A DNA stretch of 64,000 nucleotides from a bacterium. GTDB taxonomy: Bacteria > Planctomycetota > Planctomycetia > Kolteriales > Kolteriaceae. The stretch lies in the NCBI GenBank assembly GCA_019753235.1, contig JAIELF010000031.1, positions 62,001 through 126,000 of the forward strand. The letters run 5' to 3'. Within the stretch, counting starts at the first letter, position 1; every line of letters starts with the position of its first letter. Shown here one piece after another: positions 8,791 through 17,040 of this stretch. Below the pieces are notes generated by a model. That model saw only the letters and a list, made by a program, of their open reading frames with translations. It had not been told where the DNA came from and did not search any database. Made by a program: the position numbers and the translations under genes.

Positions 8791-10233
8791 ATGATACTCG
8801 AAAGGTCAGAACTAAAAGTGAATACCTCTCCCGATCAGACCACGGAAGTCTGCGACGTTATCGTGATCGGAACCGGTCCCGGCGGCGAAGGGGCGGCCAT
8901 GCACGCCTCCAAATGCGGCCAATCCGTCTTGGTGGTCGAGAAGGACACCAGTGTCGGCGGCAACTGCACCCACCTGGGAACCATCCCCAGCAAGGCTCTG
9001 CGCTACGCCATCTTTCGCATGACCGACGCCAACCGAAACCCCCTCTACCGCGAACTCAACGTCAACATCAACCTTTCCTTCCCCCAGCTTCGCCGAAGTG
9101 CTCTCTCGGTCATCCAAAAACAAGTGGAGATCCGCAACAGCTTCTACGATCGAAACAAAGTGCCGGTCGTGAAAGGACACGCCACGATCCTCGACCCGCT
9201 GACCGTCGAAGTCCGCACCGGTGGCTGGGAATCGAAAATACTGAAAGCCCGCAAAGGAATCATCATCGCGGCCGGGTCTCGGCCATTTCAACCCGACGAT
9301 ATCGACTTCACGCATCCCAGGATCTGCGACAGCGACTCGATCTTAAACCTCCACCGAACGCCTCAAACAATCACCATCTATGGTGCGGGGGTCATCGGCT
9401 GCGAATATGCGTCGATGTTTAAGAACCTCGGTTGCAAAGTGAATCTGATCAACACACGAAGCAAGCTGCTGGAGTTTCTCGATGATGAGATCGTCGATGC
9501 ACTCGCGTACCATCTGCGGGATCTAGGGGTTTTAATCCGCCACAATGAGACCTACGTCCGCGTCGAAGGACGCGACGACGGGGTCGTCCTAGAGTTGGCG
9601 TCAGGGAAGAAAATCAAAAGCGATATCTTACTCTGGGCCAATGGCCGGAGCGGCAACATCGAAGGCCTCGGGCTGGAAAACGCCCAGATCCAACAGGGCA
9701 AGCGAGGTCTGGTGAACGTCGACGCCAACTATCGAACCAACGTCGAAACGGTTTATGCCGTGGGCGACATCATCGGGCCACCCTCGCTGGCCAGTGCCGC
9801 TTACGTGCAGGGTCGATTCGCCTCTGCCCGTCTTTTGGGTGATTCGTCCATTCAAACGGTCGGAGTCATCCCGACCGGCATCTACACCAGCCCCGAAATC
9901 AGTTCCGTCGGCCCCACGGAGCAGGAACTCACCAAGCAGGCGGTTCCCTACGAAGTCGGCCATGCCCTCTTTCGAAGCATCGCCCGGGCCCAAATCATTG
10001 GCTCGACCGTCGGCATGCTCAAGATCCTATTCCACCGCGAAACGCTCGAAGTCTTGGCGGTCCATTGTTTTGGCGCCAGCGCATCCGAGATCGTCCATAT
10101 CGGCCAGGCCATCATGGCCCAGGGTTCGCCTGGAAACACACTGAAGTATTTCACCAATACGACGTTTAACTACCCGACAATGGCCGAGGCCTACCGTGTG
10201 GCCGCCCTCAACGGCTTCAATCGACTCTTTTGA
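8791..10233 (+). CDS. sthA: Soluble pyridine nucleotide transhydrogenase (Si-specific)
   Basis: FAD-dependent cytoplasmic enzyme that exchanges hydride between NADPH and NAD+. It belongs to the disulfide-reductase flavoprotein fold: FAD-binding [10 protein letters not shown] near the N-terminus, a second Rossmann motif [14 protein letters not shown] for NAD(P), and [17 protein letters not shown] before the dimerisation domain. The redox-active disulfide of the lipoamide dehydrogenase relatives is absent; [15 protein letters not shown] has a single cysteine at that place, which is diagnostic for SthA. Length about 480 is normal. The ATG at 8791 has AGAAGGA 8-9 bases upstream; the ATG at 8782 is too close to it. 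The gene stands alone and ends just before a strong hairpin. Confidence 0.92.
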   Translation: MILERSELKVNTSPDQTTEVCDVIVIGTGPGGEGAAMHASKCGQSVLVVEKDTSVGGNCTHLGTIPSKALRYAIFRMTDANRNPLYRELNVNINLSFPQLRRSALSVIQKQVEIRNSFYDRNKVPVVKGHATILDPLTVEVRTGGWESKILKARKGIIIAAGSRPFQPDDIDFTHPRICDSDSILNLHRTPQTITIYGAGVIGCEYASMFKNLGCKVNLINTRSKLLEFLDDEIVDALAYHLRDLGVLIRHNETYVRVEGRDDGVVLELASGKKIKSDILLWANGRSGNIEGLGLENAQIQQGKRGLVNVDANYRTNVETVYAVGDIIGPPSLASAAYVQGRFASARLLGDSSIQTVGVIPTGIYTSPEISSVGPTEQELTKQAVPYEVGHALFRSIARAQIIGSTVGMLKILFHRETLEVLAVHCFGASASEIVHIGQAIMAQGSPGNTLKYFTNTTFNYPTMAEAYRVAALNGFNRLF

Positions 10234-10268
10234 GATCTTCAGTCTGTTTCCCCAGGATTCAAAGTTAG

Positions 10269-10306
10269 CGGGCCCCCCGATGCCGTACCCCCGGTACGGT
10301 CCCGCT
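10269..10306 (+). terminator. Strong GC-rich hairpin after sthA
   Basis: An inner perfect stem CCGTACC / GGTACGG (10284-10290 and 10294-10300) closes a 3-base loop, and an outer GCGGG / CCCGC pair extends it. It lies 36 bases after the sthA stop. No T-run follows, so intrinsic termination is not certain; a palindromic operator or an RNA-stabilising 3' hairpin is the alternative. Confidence 0.5.
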
Positions 10307-10618
10307 GTCGTCTCAGTCGGTAGAAGCGTTAAAATTCTCTCCACCGCGATAGTGGGAACCGACACGCAACTTCTCTGGCTACTCCTGTGATTCCTCGATG
10401 AAGCAAATCGTACCGGCGGGTCGAATCTTAGCCATGACCAAATGCGTCGGCGCGATCCCAACCGCAGCCGATCAGCATTCTTCGATCCGAGGAATGCTCC
10501 CTCGGCAGGGATGCCGAGAGTTGGAGAATATCGGTCGGATGGGAAGACTCTGACGCCCGCGTCAGCGGAGCGAGAGTCTGCCCGACTGGCACGCACCCAT
10601 AGATGCCGAGGTTGCCGG
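10307..10618. other. Gap before the HtrA-like gene
   Basis: About 310 bases with no convincing gene. The HtrA frame stays open upstream to an ATG at 10442, but the extra 59 residues (rich in Arg, Ser, Pro) precede the signal sequence and look non-coding, so I treat this as the promoter region. Confidence 0.4.
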
Positions 10619-11977
10619 ATGGAGTCCAGCGCGACGACAGGTCGATCTGCAGCCAAGCGTGCCCATCGGCTCGTTTGGAATCGCATCGTCGGTTCGCTAT
10701 TGCTGACGGCGGTCGCATCGGCCACCAGCATCTCCTGGGGCAGCAGTAATCGAGAGACCCCCCTCGTCCAAGCCATCAAGCGAGTTCGTCCCGCCGTCGT
10801 CAACATTCACAGTCAAAAGGTGGTCAACGCCGGCGACTCCTCCCCAGCCGGCCGGATGAGCGGGATGGGGACCGGCGTCGTCGTGGATGAGAGAGGCTAC
10901 ATCGTCACCAACTATCACGTCATCGAAGATGTCAGCAGCATCCGAGTAACGCTCGTCGATGGAGCCTCCTATGCCGCCGAGGTGGTCGCCCGCGATCAAG
11001 ACACCGATCTGGCGCTTCTCCACATCGATGCCCCCGCATCGCTGGAAGTCATGCCTTTCGGCCGAAGCGATGACCTGATGCACGGCGAAACGGTTGTGGC
11101 GATCGGTAACGCCTTCGGCTACGAGCACACCATCACGCAGGGTATCGTCAGCGAACTGCATCGCGATGTGAGACTATCCGCGACGCAGCCTGGCTACCGA
11201 GATCTCATTCAAACGGACGCCAGCATCAATCCCGGGAACTCGGGTGGACCACTCATCAACATCGATGGTGAGATGATTGGCCTCAACGTGGCCATCCGCG
11301 CCGGGGCCCAAGGGATCGGGTTCGCGATTCCGGTCGATGACGTAAAGCGCATTCTCACCAAACTGATGAGTGTGCGTCGACTTCGTGGAACCTGGCACGG
11401 CATCGTCTCGGGCAGCGACGGCCGCGGCGTCCAAGTTGTCGTTCATCAGGTCGAGCCAGGCAGCCCCGCTGACCGAGCGGGTGTCAAGCCTGGAGATCGA
11501 CTCCTTTCCGTCGATGGTCGACAGATTCATTTTCCTTTCGACATCGAAAGAGCCCTCCTCGATAAGAGCGCTCGCGATGAAGTCTCGATGCGAGTCACGC
11601 GGGCAGAACTCGAACAAGATCTTCGCCTGTCACTCGGCCCAGCGCCAGGAGGGTCCGCCGCTCCTCGTATCGACGAAACCGCTTGGAGCACGATCGGGAT
11701 CAAGTTAGCTCCCTTTGCCAACGCCACCGAGCTTCGCAAGTATGCCAGCGACCTTCGTGGCGGTATGCTGATCCGAGAAGTTCGAGCGGGGAGCCCTGCG
11801 GAATTGGCTGGCCTCTCGACAGGAGATATTCTCGTCGGGATGCATCAGTTCGAAACAGTTTCTGAGAATCATGTCCGGTACGTACTCGATCTCCAACAGA
11901 ACGAACAGCTCGATCGCCTCGCCTTCCATGTCGTCCGCGATGGCCGAATGTATCGTGGCTGGTTGAACATCAAATAG
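10619..11977 (+). CDS. HtrA/DegP-like trypsin-type serine protease with two PDZ domains
   Basis: Periplasmic protein-quality-control protease and chaperone family. From the ATG at 10619 (GAGG 7 bases upstream) the 452-residue product has an N-terminal hydrophobic segment (IVGSLLLTAVASATSIS), then a trypsin-like domain with the full triad His100 (NYHVIED), Asp130 (DTDLALL) and Ser208 (NPGNSGGPL). Two PDZ domains follow, one around GVQVVVHQVEPGSPADRAGV (residues about 265-340) and one around MLIREVRAGSPAELAGLS (about 370-450). This is the DegP/DegQ order. It sits alone between sthA and a diguanylate cyclase, all on the plus strand. Membrane anchoring versus cleavage of the signal is not clear. 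Confidence 0.92.
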   Translation: MESSATTGRSAAKRAHRLVWNRIVGSLLLTAVASATSISWGSSNRETPLVQAIKRVRPAVVNIHSQKVVNAGDSSPAGRMSGMGTGVVVDERGYIVTNYHVIEDVSSIRVTLVDGASYAAEVVARDQDTDLALLHIDAPASLEVMPFGRSDDLMHGETVVAIGNAFGYEHTITQGIVSELHRDVRLSATQPGYRDLIQTDASINPGNSGGPLINIDGEMIGLNVAIRAGAQGIGFAIPVDDVKRILTKLMSVRRLRGTWHGIVSGSDGRGVQVVVHQVEPGSPADRAGVKPGDRLLSVDGRQIHFPFDIERALLDKSARDEVSMRVTRAELEQDLRLSLGPAPGGSAAPRIDETAWSTIGIKLAPFANATELRKYASDLRGGMLIREVRAGSPAELAGLSTGDILVGMHQFETVSENHVRYVLDLQQNEQLDRLAFHVVRDGRMYRGWLNIK

Positions 11978-12030
11978 AGCCGCAAGTTAACGTCGAAAAT
12001 GTCCCCTTACTTCGATCAACACTTCATGCG

Positions 12031-12112
12031 ATAATCATTTCGAACGCCTGCCTCGCGTCTTGCGAATGATCCACGATCCCTAGAGCTGATCTTCGCCCAT
12101 TATCATTTCGAA
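12031..12112. repeat. Paired 14-bp direct repeats upstream of the FHA-GGDEF gene
   Basis: ATAATCATTTCGAA at 12031-12044 and ATTATCATTTCGAA at 12099-12112 match at 13 of 14 positions, 68 bases start to start (about 6.5 helical turns), in the 257-base gap before the diguanylate cyclase. The AT-rich core inside a GC-rich gap suggests a pair of protein-binding sites. This is inference. Confidence 0.45.
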
Positions 12113-12234
12113 GTGAACGTCGGTCGAGTAGCCTTGAATGGATCGGGATGTGCGGCTGATTTTCTCGTCCGGCCAATTCGAAGGCTAATCTTCAGCAAAC
12201 CAAAGCTCGGCGCCGCCCGAGCAAGATCAACCTG

Positions 12235-13134
12235 ATGGAATGGCGAATGAACGAAGCGTTTTTGACCCGGTGTCAGTCGTCGGCAACACCGAGCCTGCTC
12301 TTAGAAACCGGGCCAGCTCGGTTGGTTCGGCTCTTTCCGCTCGACGGTCCGCAACATCTGACCGAGATCGGCAGCGACCCGCTCCTGGTTGGTCGAGACG
12401 CTGTTTGTGGACTCGTCCTAGCCGACGATTCCGTTTCCAGGCGTCATGCGATCATCGAGTTTCATGACTCTCGCCATTCGCTCACCGATCTGGGCAGCAC
12501 GAATGGAACGCTCGTCAATGACGAACTTCTGTCGATGCGACGGATGCTCGAAGACGGTGACCGAGTGCAGTTCGGTGATCACGTCTTCAAATACTTGGCC
12601 GCGGGCAAAGTCGAAGCCCAGTACCATGAGGTTGTCTTTCGTCTCATGGCGACCGACGGCCTGACCGGCGCGTTCAACAAACGCTACTTCCTGGACGCTC
12701 TCGCCAGAGAGATCCGTCATGTAGGGACCGAATCCCCGGGCGTCTCTCTCCTCATGATGGATCTTGATCATTTCAAAGGAGTCAACGATACCTACGGGCA
12801 CTTAGCCGGGGATGCGATCCTGGTGGAATTCGTTCGCCGAGCGAAATCACTTCTGCGCGATGGCGATATCTTAGCGCGGTACGGCGGCGAGGAGTTCGCG
12901 ATTATTCTGACCCAGACAACGCGCGAAGAGGCTTACCCTGTTGCCGAGCGCATTCGAGAACGCATCGCCGCAGACCCAGTCGTCACCGGCCAACATTCAA
13001 TTCCCATCAGCGTCAGTATCGGACTAGCCCATCATCCCCGCAGCAGTCCGATCGACCCCGTGGACCTTGTCCATCGCGCGGATGTTCTGCTCTATCAGGC
13101 CAAGCAGTCGGGGCGAAACCGCGTTTGCCTTTGA
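12235..13134 (+). CDS. FHA-GGDEF diguanylate cyclase
   Basis: Cytoplasmic 299-residue protein that should make the second messenger c-di-GMP from two GTP. An N-terminal FHA domain (about residues 35-120; LLVGRDAVCGLVL, SVSRRHAII, LTDLGSTNGTLVN) recognises phosphothreonine, and a GGDEF domain fills the rest: DGLTGAFNKRYF, DLDHFKGVNDTYGH, and the active-site loop GGEEF at 217-221. An RxxD inhibitory site (RDGD) stands exactly five residues before GGEEF, so product feedback is expected. FHA plus GGDEF implies control by a Ser/Thr kinase, and such a kinase is encoded at 56.6 kb, although no link is shown. ATG 12247 is an alternative start. Confidence 0.92.
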   Translation: MEWRMNEAFLTRCQSSATPSLLLETGPARLVRLFPLDGPQHLTEIGSDPLLVGRDAVCGLVLADDSVSRRHAIIEFHDSRHSLTDLGSTNGTLVNDELLSMRRMLEDGDRVQFGDHVFKYLAAGKVEAQYHEVVFRLMATDGLTGAFNKRYFLDALAREIRHVGTESPGVSLLMMDLDHFKGVNDTYGHLAGDAILVEFVRRAKSLLRDGDILARYGGEEFAIILTQTTREEAYPVAERIRERIAADPVVTGQHSIPISVSIGLAHHPRSSPIDPVDLVHRADVLLYQAKQSGRNRVCL

Positions 13135-13159
13135 CCCCTTTAAGCGTCGCTATTCTCTG

Positions 13160-13303
13160 TCAGACCGACGAGACGATCTTGCAGGGAATGAGCGCATCCT
13201 CGTCGTGGGCATCGACCGCGCACAGACGATGATAGCCATCGGCAATGATCACCTTTCCTACATCGGGAAGCCGAACAAGTAGAAAGGGGGAGAGTTGTTG
13301 ACA
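13160..13303 (-). pseudogene. Remnant of a ParB-like-domain protein (C-terminal end)
   Basis: Read on the minus strand, a frame ending at TGA 13160-13162 encodes VIIADGYHRLCAVDAHDEDA followed by LIPCKIVSSV. The D-G-Y-H-R-L element and the following D-E-D-x-x-I-P-C pattern match the end of a small ParB/sulfiredoxin-like domain protein. Upstream in this frame a stop occurs about 45 codons before the end, and the N-terminal part would have to come from other frames (DECHIIVNNSPPFYLF in one, VDHSFHERLITPAG in another). I therefore read it as a decayed gene with frameshifts. It fills the gap between the diguanylate cyclase and the DUF1080 gene. Confidence 0.4.
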
Positions 13304-13409
13304 ATGATATGACACTCATCAAGCATGACAGTCGCCCATTCCGACCTGCAGGCGTGATAAGGCGTTCATGAAACGAGTGGTCGACCAACTCCGCCTTTGT
13401 TGGTCGGCA

Positions 13410-14132
13410 CTAGGGAATCTCGCGAATTCGCAGGCCGCGAAACTCCACCGGTGACCCCTCGCTTTCGAGACAGAGATAGCCGACGCTCGGCTCACAAGCG
13501 GTTCCCCCGGAGACCTCTTCGCCATTCACCCATAACCTGACTTCGCCGTTGATCGCTCGGACGTAGTAGTGGTTCCATAGTCCGACCCCTTTGCTGAGTT
13601 CTTTGGTCGGAAAACTTCTTCGTCCATCGGGTGCCACCGGCGGGAAGGGTTTCATGTTCGATGTTCCAACCGGAAAGACATCCCCATGGCAGGTGAACCA
13701 GTCAGCCTTCTTGCCCGAACTTTTCTCGTAGCTATCTTTGAAAGCGAGATCGAGAACTTGCACTTCGATCCCGTGAGGCAATCCTCCTGGCTTGAGATCT
13801 TTCATGGACGCCATCGGAACCCATAAGAAAATCCCGGAGTTGCCGGCCGGCTTCATGTGTCGCCATTGAACGACGAGCTCGACGTTTTTAATCTCGTTCT
13901 TCGTTCGGATCACGCCGACGGGCTGGCCGGTGATATGGACCTCGCCTGGCCCCTTCCACGAAGCTGTCTCTGGCGAAACGTTGACGTTGGTGAAATCCTC
14001 TTCAACCATGTCTCGCCATCCGGGGCCTTGCCCATGGATGAGTGCCTGGTTCACCGCTTCGTCGGCATTTAGTCGCCACGATGCACAAGCAATCAATGAC
14101 AAAGTCATCACCAAGGGTAAACGAATCGGCAT
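13410..14132 (-). CDS. 3-keto-disaccharide hydrolase family (DUF1080), secreted
   Basis: A 240-residue secreted protein with a concanavalin-like beta-sandwich. The family includes enzymes that hydrolyse 3-keto-glycosides, and it is hugely expanded in planctomycetes. Start at ATG 14132 with AGGAG 9 bases upstream; the first 23 residues (LPLVMTLSLIACASWRLNAD) are a signal peptide. Family features are VELVVQWRHMKPAGNSGIFL in the core strand, HGIEVQVLD, WNHYYVRAINGEVRLWVNG and the closing PVEFRGLRIREI. It stands alone, but a two-domain relative (32944-34122) and a TIM-barrel sugar isomerase (35668-36582) are in the same window and could belong to the same kind of pathway. Confidence 0.85.
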   Translation of the reverse strand: MPIRLPLVMTLSLIACASWRLNADEAVNQALIHGQGPGWRDMVEEDFTNVNVSPETASWKGPGEVHITGQPVGVIRTKNEIKNVELVVQWRHMKPAGNSGIFLWVPMASMKDLKPGGLPHGIEVQVLDLAFKDSYEKSSGKKADWFTCHGDVFPVGTSNMKPFPPVAPDGRRSFPTKELSKGVGLWNHYYVRAINGEVRLWVNGEEVSGGTACEPSVGYLCLESEGSPVEFRGLRIREIP

Positions 14133-14234
14133 GGGGATCTCTCCTCTTGGACAATGGACAGGACCATTTTCCCGCTCTAGTGTTTTGCCCTTTGGCGGTG
14201 ACGCAAACAACAAAAAAGAAGGGACAATTCTAAA

Positions 14235-14266
14235 CGGTGAGATCGGCCGTTCGGTGAGATCGGCCG
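14235..14266. repeat. 15-bp tandem direct repeat, 17-base period
   Basis: CGGTGAGATCGGCCG occurs at 14235-14249 and again at 14252-14266 in the gap between the DUF1080 start and the end of the next glycosyltransferase. It lies about 100 bases upstream of the DUF1080 ATG, where an upstream regulatory site could lie, or it may reflect replication slippage. Confidence 0.45.
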
Positions 14267-14297
14267 GGTTGGCATGCGGAATACTCGATCACGAACG

Positions 14298-15461
14298 CTA
14301 CGCGGCTCGGCCTTTTTTCCGCTTGCGGGGGCCTGGAATCTCATGGGCAACTTCATCGATGATGCGAAGAGTCTCATCCGCACACCGGGCCCAGGTAAAC
14401 TCAGCCGCTCGTTTCCATCCGCGAGTCATGAGACCGTTCGCCAGTCCCGGATCTCGCAGAATCTGCGCGGCACGTCGAGCAATATCTCCAGCGTCGTTGG
14501 GATCGCAATAGAGGGCGGCATCCCCCAGCCTTTCATGATGCGATGGGATTGCCGATGCCACGACGGGACAGCCCGCCGCCATGGCTTCCATGGGCGGAAG
14601 CGGCGACGCCTCGAAGAAGGATGGGAACAGAAAACATCGAGCATGCCGATAGAACCAGAAGAGCTCTTCGACATCATCCACCTGACCGCGATGAATCAAC
14701 CGCTCGCGTAGCCGAGAGGAGATTTCCCACGGGCCATCGGCGAAGACTTTTGTTTGTCCGCCGATGATGACCGTTTTGAGGAGAGGAAACTCTTCCGTCA
14801 ATAGATCGGCGGCGGCGAGAACTCCTTGCACGTTCTTTCGCCGACTCATTGATCCGACATAGAGAAGAAATGGTTCGTGAGGATCTTCGAGTCGAGGCAC
14901 TCCTTGCCCGAGCGCGATCGCCTCGGCAGGCTCGATGCTTCCATTTTGGACAACGCGAATTCGCGGAGTGGCCCGCGGGTAGCGTTCGGCCATCGACTTT
15001 CGCTCGCACTGCGCGACGGTGATAATTCGCTGAGCATGCTTAAAGACAGCAGGCATCAGGATGTCGTACCAGAGTCGAAACGCCCCGCTGTAAGCATCGG
15101 GGAAATACTTCGTGGATAGATCGTGGACCGTGACGATGGTCGGTTGTTTACCATAAAGCGAGCGAAGCGGTGCCGAGTTGCACGGGCAAAACAGAATTCC
15201 TGTCGAGCTCAGACCAGGAAGATCGATCTGCTCCCAAACTTGCCCGTTGGATGAGCCGGCTTGCTGCACAGGAATCCGCTTTAGCTGAGGATCCTGAACA
15301 AGATCGGTGGACGGAACCAGGAGCTGAAAGTCCCACTGGTCGGGATCGAGTTTACCGGTGAGGAGTCCGCGGTCCCATTGGCGCACGAGTTCAAGGGCGT
15401 AGCGCTGAACGCCGGTGGTCGGCTGGGTGAGAAATCGGCCATTGATAAAGATGGTCGTCAT
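14298..15461 (-). CDS. GT4-family glycosyltransferase
   Basis: A 387-residue GT-B glycosyltransferase. The N-terminal half begins FINGRFLTQPTTGVQRYALEL, typical of mannosyltransferases of the WbaZ/MtfB type, and HDLSTKYFPDAYS lies at the acceptor side. The donor half contains LLYVGSMSRRKN, FPSFFEASPLPPMEAMAAG with the E-x7-E-like signature, and PVVASAIPSHHERLGDAALY. The C-terminus is basic (RKRKKGRAA). Substrate unknown; exopolysaccharide or lipid-linked glycan assembly is likely. It is not in an obvious polysaccharide operon; the other GT4 genes of the window are at 189 and 17041. Confidence 0.88.
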   Translation of the reverse strand: MTTIFINGRFLTQPTTGVQRYALELVRQWDRGLLTGKLDPDQWDFQLLVPSTDLVQDPQLKRIPVQQAGSSNGQVWEQIDLPGLSSTGILFCPCNSAPLRSLYGKQPTIVTVHDLSTKYFPDAYSGAFRLWYDILMPAVFKHAQRIITVAQCERKSMAERYPRATPRIRVVQNGSIEPAEAIALGQGVPRLEDPHEPFLLYVGSMSRRKNVQGVLAAADLLTEEFPLLKTVIIGGQTKVFADGPWEISSRLRERLIHRGQVDDVEELFWFYRHARCFLFPSFFEASPLPPMEAMAAGCPVVASAIPSHHERLGDAALYCDPNDAGDIARRAAQILRDPGLANGLMTRGWKRAAEFTWARCADETLRIIDEVAHEIPGPRKRKKGRAA

Positions 15462-15616
15462 TGCCGTCCGCCGGGATCGCCCGCGTCCGAAGTTCCTTAG
15501 CCCGAAGACTGTTCTTCGAGAACTGTTCGTCGCTAACAGGTTCCTAGAAATGCCGCAAGCCGCTTTTCGTCTCCGAGGCGGCTGGCGGAAAAGGTTTTAC
15601 GCTCCCAACAGATCGC

Positions 15617-16726
15617 TCACGGAGGGGCCAATGGAATCGGCCCGGTGAGCGATTCTCTTAGCCGCATGGACGGATCCCGTTCGGTGGGCCGAGTCACCCA
15701 GGCCACGTTGTCGACGTCGGATACTCGTGGGTCTCGATTTCGCTCCGATGGAGCAACGCCCCACGACATCGCTAATCGAATATAGCCCCGAAGACCTTCG
15801 TTGCCGCCGGTCACGTCGCCGACGATTCGCCAGCGACCGAAGGTCAGGTTCGCAAACGAACCGACACCGTACTCGTCTTGCGTCCAGGTGAACGGATAGT
15901 AATTGAAGGTGACGCCGGTCTGCACATGCTCGTTCCAGTATTTGCCGAATCGAAATTGGTAGTCGACATCCGACTGCTCGACGCGCCTGGAGCGAAGCGT
16001 GATGGAATCGCGCACCTCGGGGAAAAGGCTATCATCGCTATTGCGGAAGCCGAACGCGGAATCGAACGTCACTGTACCGAGAATCGGGAGTTCGGTCATC
16101 GCACCATAGGACAGACCGATCTTTTGGCGTCGATCTGTTCCATCGATAAAGAATCCGATCTTGTGGTAGAGCTTCTTGTATCGCGTTCCCCAAAACGAAT
16201 CGATCGAGTAGGCCCCGCTATCGGAGATCATCGAGAGTTGATCGACATAACCTCCCATGCCGCGCACCCCCCAGACCCAGCAGGGTGTCTGGATCGGCAA
16301 GATGGTTCCGCCGAAGAGGGAAACGTTTTGGTGTTCACTGAGCGTCTGGATTGTTTCGGTTTCTCGCAGAATGCTGTACGCTTTGTCGAGTCGAATGCCG
16401 ACGGTGGCAGATTCAGAATCGGTGGAGGCGTTGTAATTGGACACACCCGAGAAGCCGTAGCCGGGCGTCGGGGTAGGTTGTTGCTCGCGGGCCATCTGAA
16501 TCGATTGTTGGAAAGGATCGCCGATCTCATGGCCGACGGTTCGGACGAAAGGGTCATTGGCGGGCGAGTTGGGTCCCTGAACTTCTGCCGCCAGTTCCGC
16601 GCGAGCTGCTGCGAGGAAGGTATCTTCCTCGGACAAAACTCGCGACGTCGGACCTTCTGTCGATTGCCCCAGGGCGGCCGACACGCTTCCGCAAAGAACC
16701 ATGCAACCAATCGCAAACCATCGCAT
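15617..16726 (-). CDS. Secreted protein, predicted outer-membrane beta-barrel
   Basis: A 369-residue protein with a signal peptide (FAIGCMVLCGSVSAALGQ) and GGAGGAG-type Shine-Dalgarno 9 bases upstream of ATG 16726. I do not recognise a named family. From about residue 100 the sequence alternates polar and aromatic residues in short strands (VGIRLDKAYSIL, KIGLSYGAMTELPILGTVTF, QTGVTFNYYPFTWT, ANLTFGRWRIVGDVTGG) separated by turns, and one strand ends RLAMSWGV, the usual look of an 8-12 strand barrel. Residues 25-90 are an acidic, Pro-rich linker. The C-terminal 40 residues are not strand-like. Location in the outer membrane is inference. Confidence 0.5.
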   Translation of the reverse strand: MRWFAIGCMVLCGSVSAALGQSTEGPTSRVLSEEDTFLAAARAELAAEVQGPNSPANDPFVRTVGHEIGDPFQQSIQMAREQQPTPTPGYGFSGVSNYNASTDSESATVGIRLDKAYSILRETETIQTLSEHQNVSLFGGTILPIQTPCWVWGVRGMGGYVDQLSMISDSGAYSIDSFWGTRYKKLYHKIGFFIDGTDRRQKIGLSYGAMTELPILGTVTFDSAFGFRNSDDSLFPEVRDSITLRSRRVEQSDVDYQFRFGKYWNEHVQTGVTFNYYPFTWTQDEYGVGSFANLTFGRWRIVGDVTGGNEGLRGYIRLAMSWGVAPSERNRDPRVSDVDNVAWVTRPTERDPSMRLRESLTGPIPLAPP

Positions 16727-17040
16727 GGATCAACTCTCCTCCCGCATTGGGACGCAGCACTACACGGAAAACGACCCGCCCTTTTCGACGATTTCGCCAA
16801 GACGAAACCTAGACGTACCAAGGCTCGTCACACTCCGTGGCTACCAGTTATGTCGAACATTCGGATGGTCCGGTTACAGTAAATTTCGCGGTTTGACCGG
16901 TTATAGTAAGGATGCGGAATTGGGTAATTTTGGGGCATGGAACGATTCCACCAGGAACAATGGTCTCTTAAAGGCAGAACCATTCCCTAAATCTTGCCCA
17001 AACCCACTCGGCAAAATCGCTGGCAGAAAGGTCAGTCGAC
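16727..17040. promoter_or_regulatory. Divergent intergenic region with near-repeat GACCGGTTAyAGTAA
   Basis: This 314-base gap separates the divergent barrel gene and the glycosyltransferase at 17041 and must hold both promoters. Within it GTCCGGTTACAGTAA and GACCGGTTATAGTAA occur in direct orientation about 30 bases apart (16869 to 16911), 13 of 15 bases alike. They may be paired regulatory sites. No gene is visible. Confidence 0.4.
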
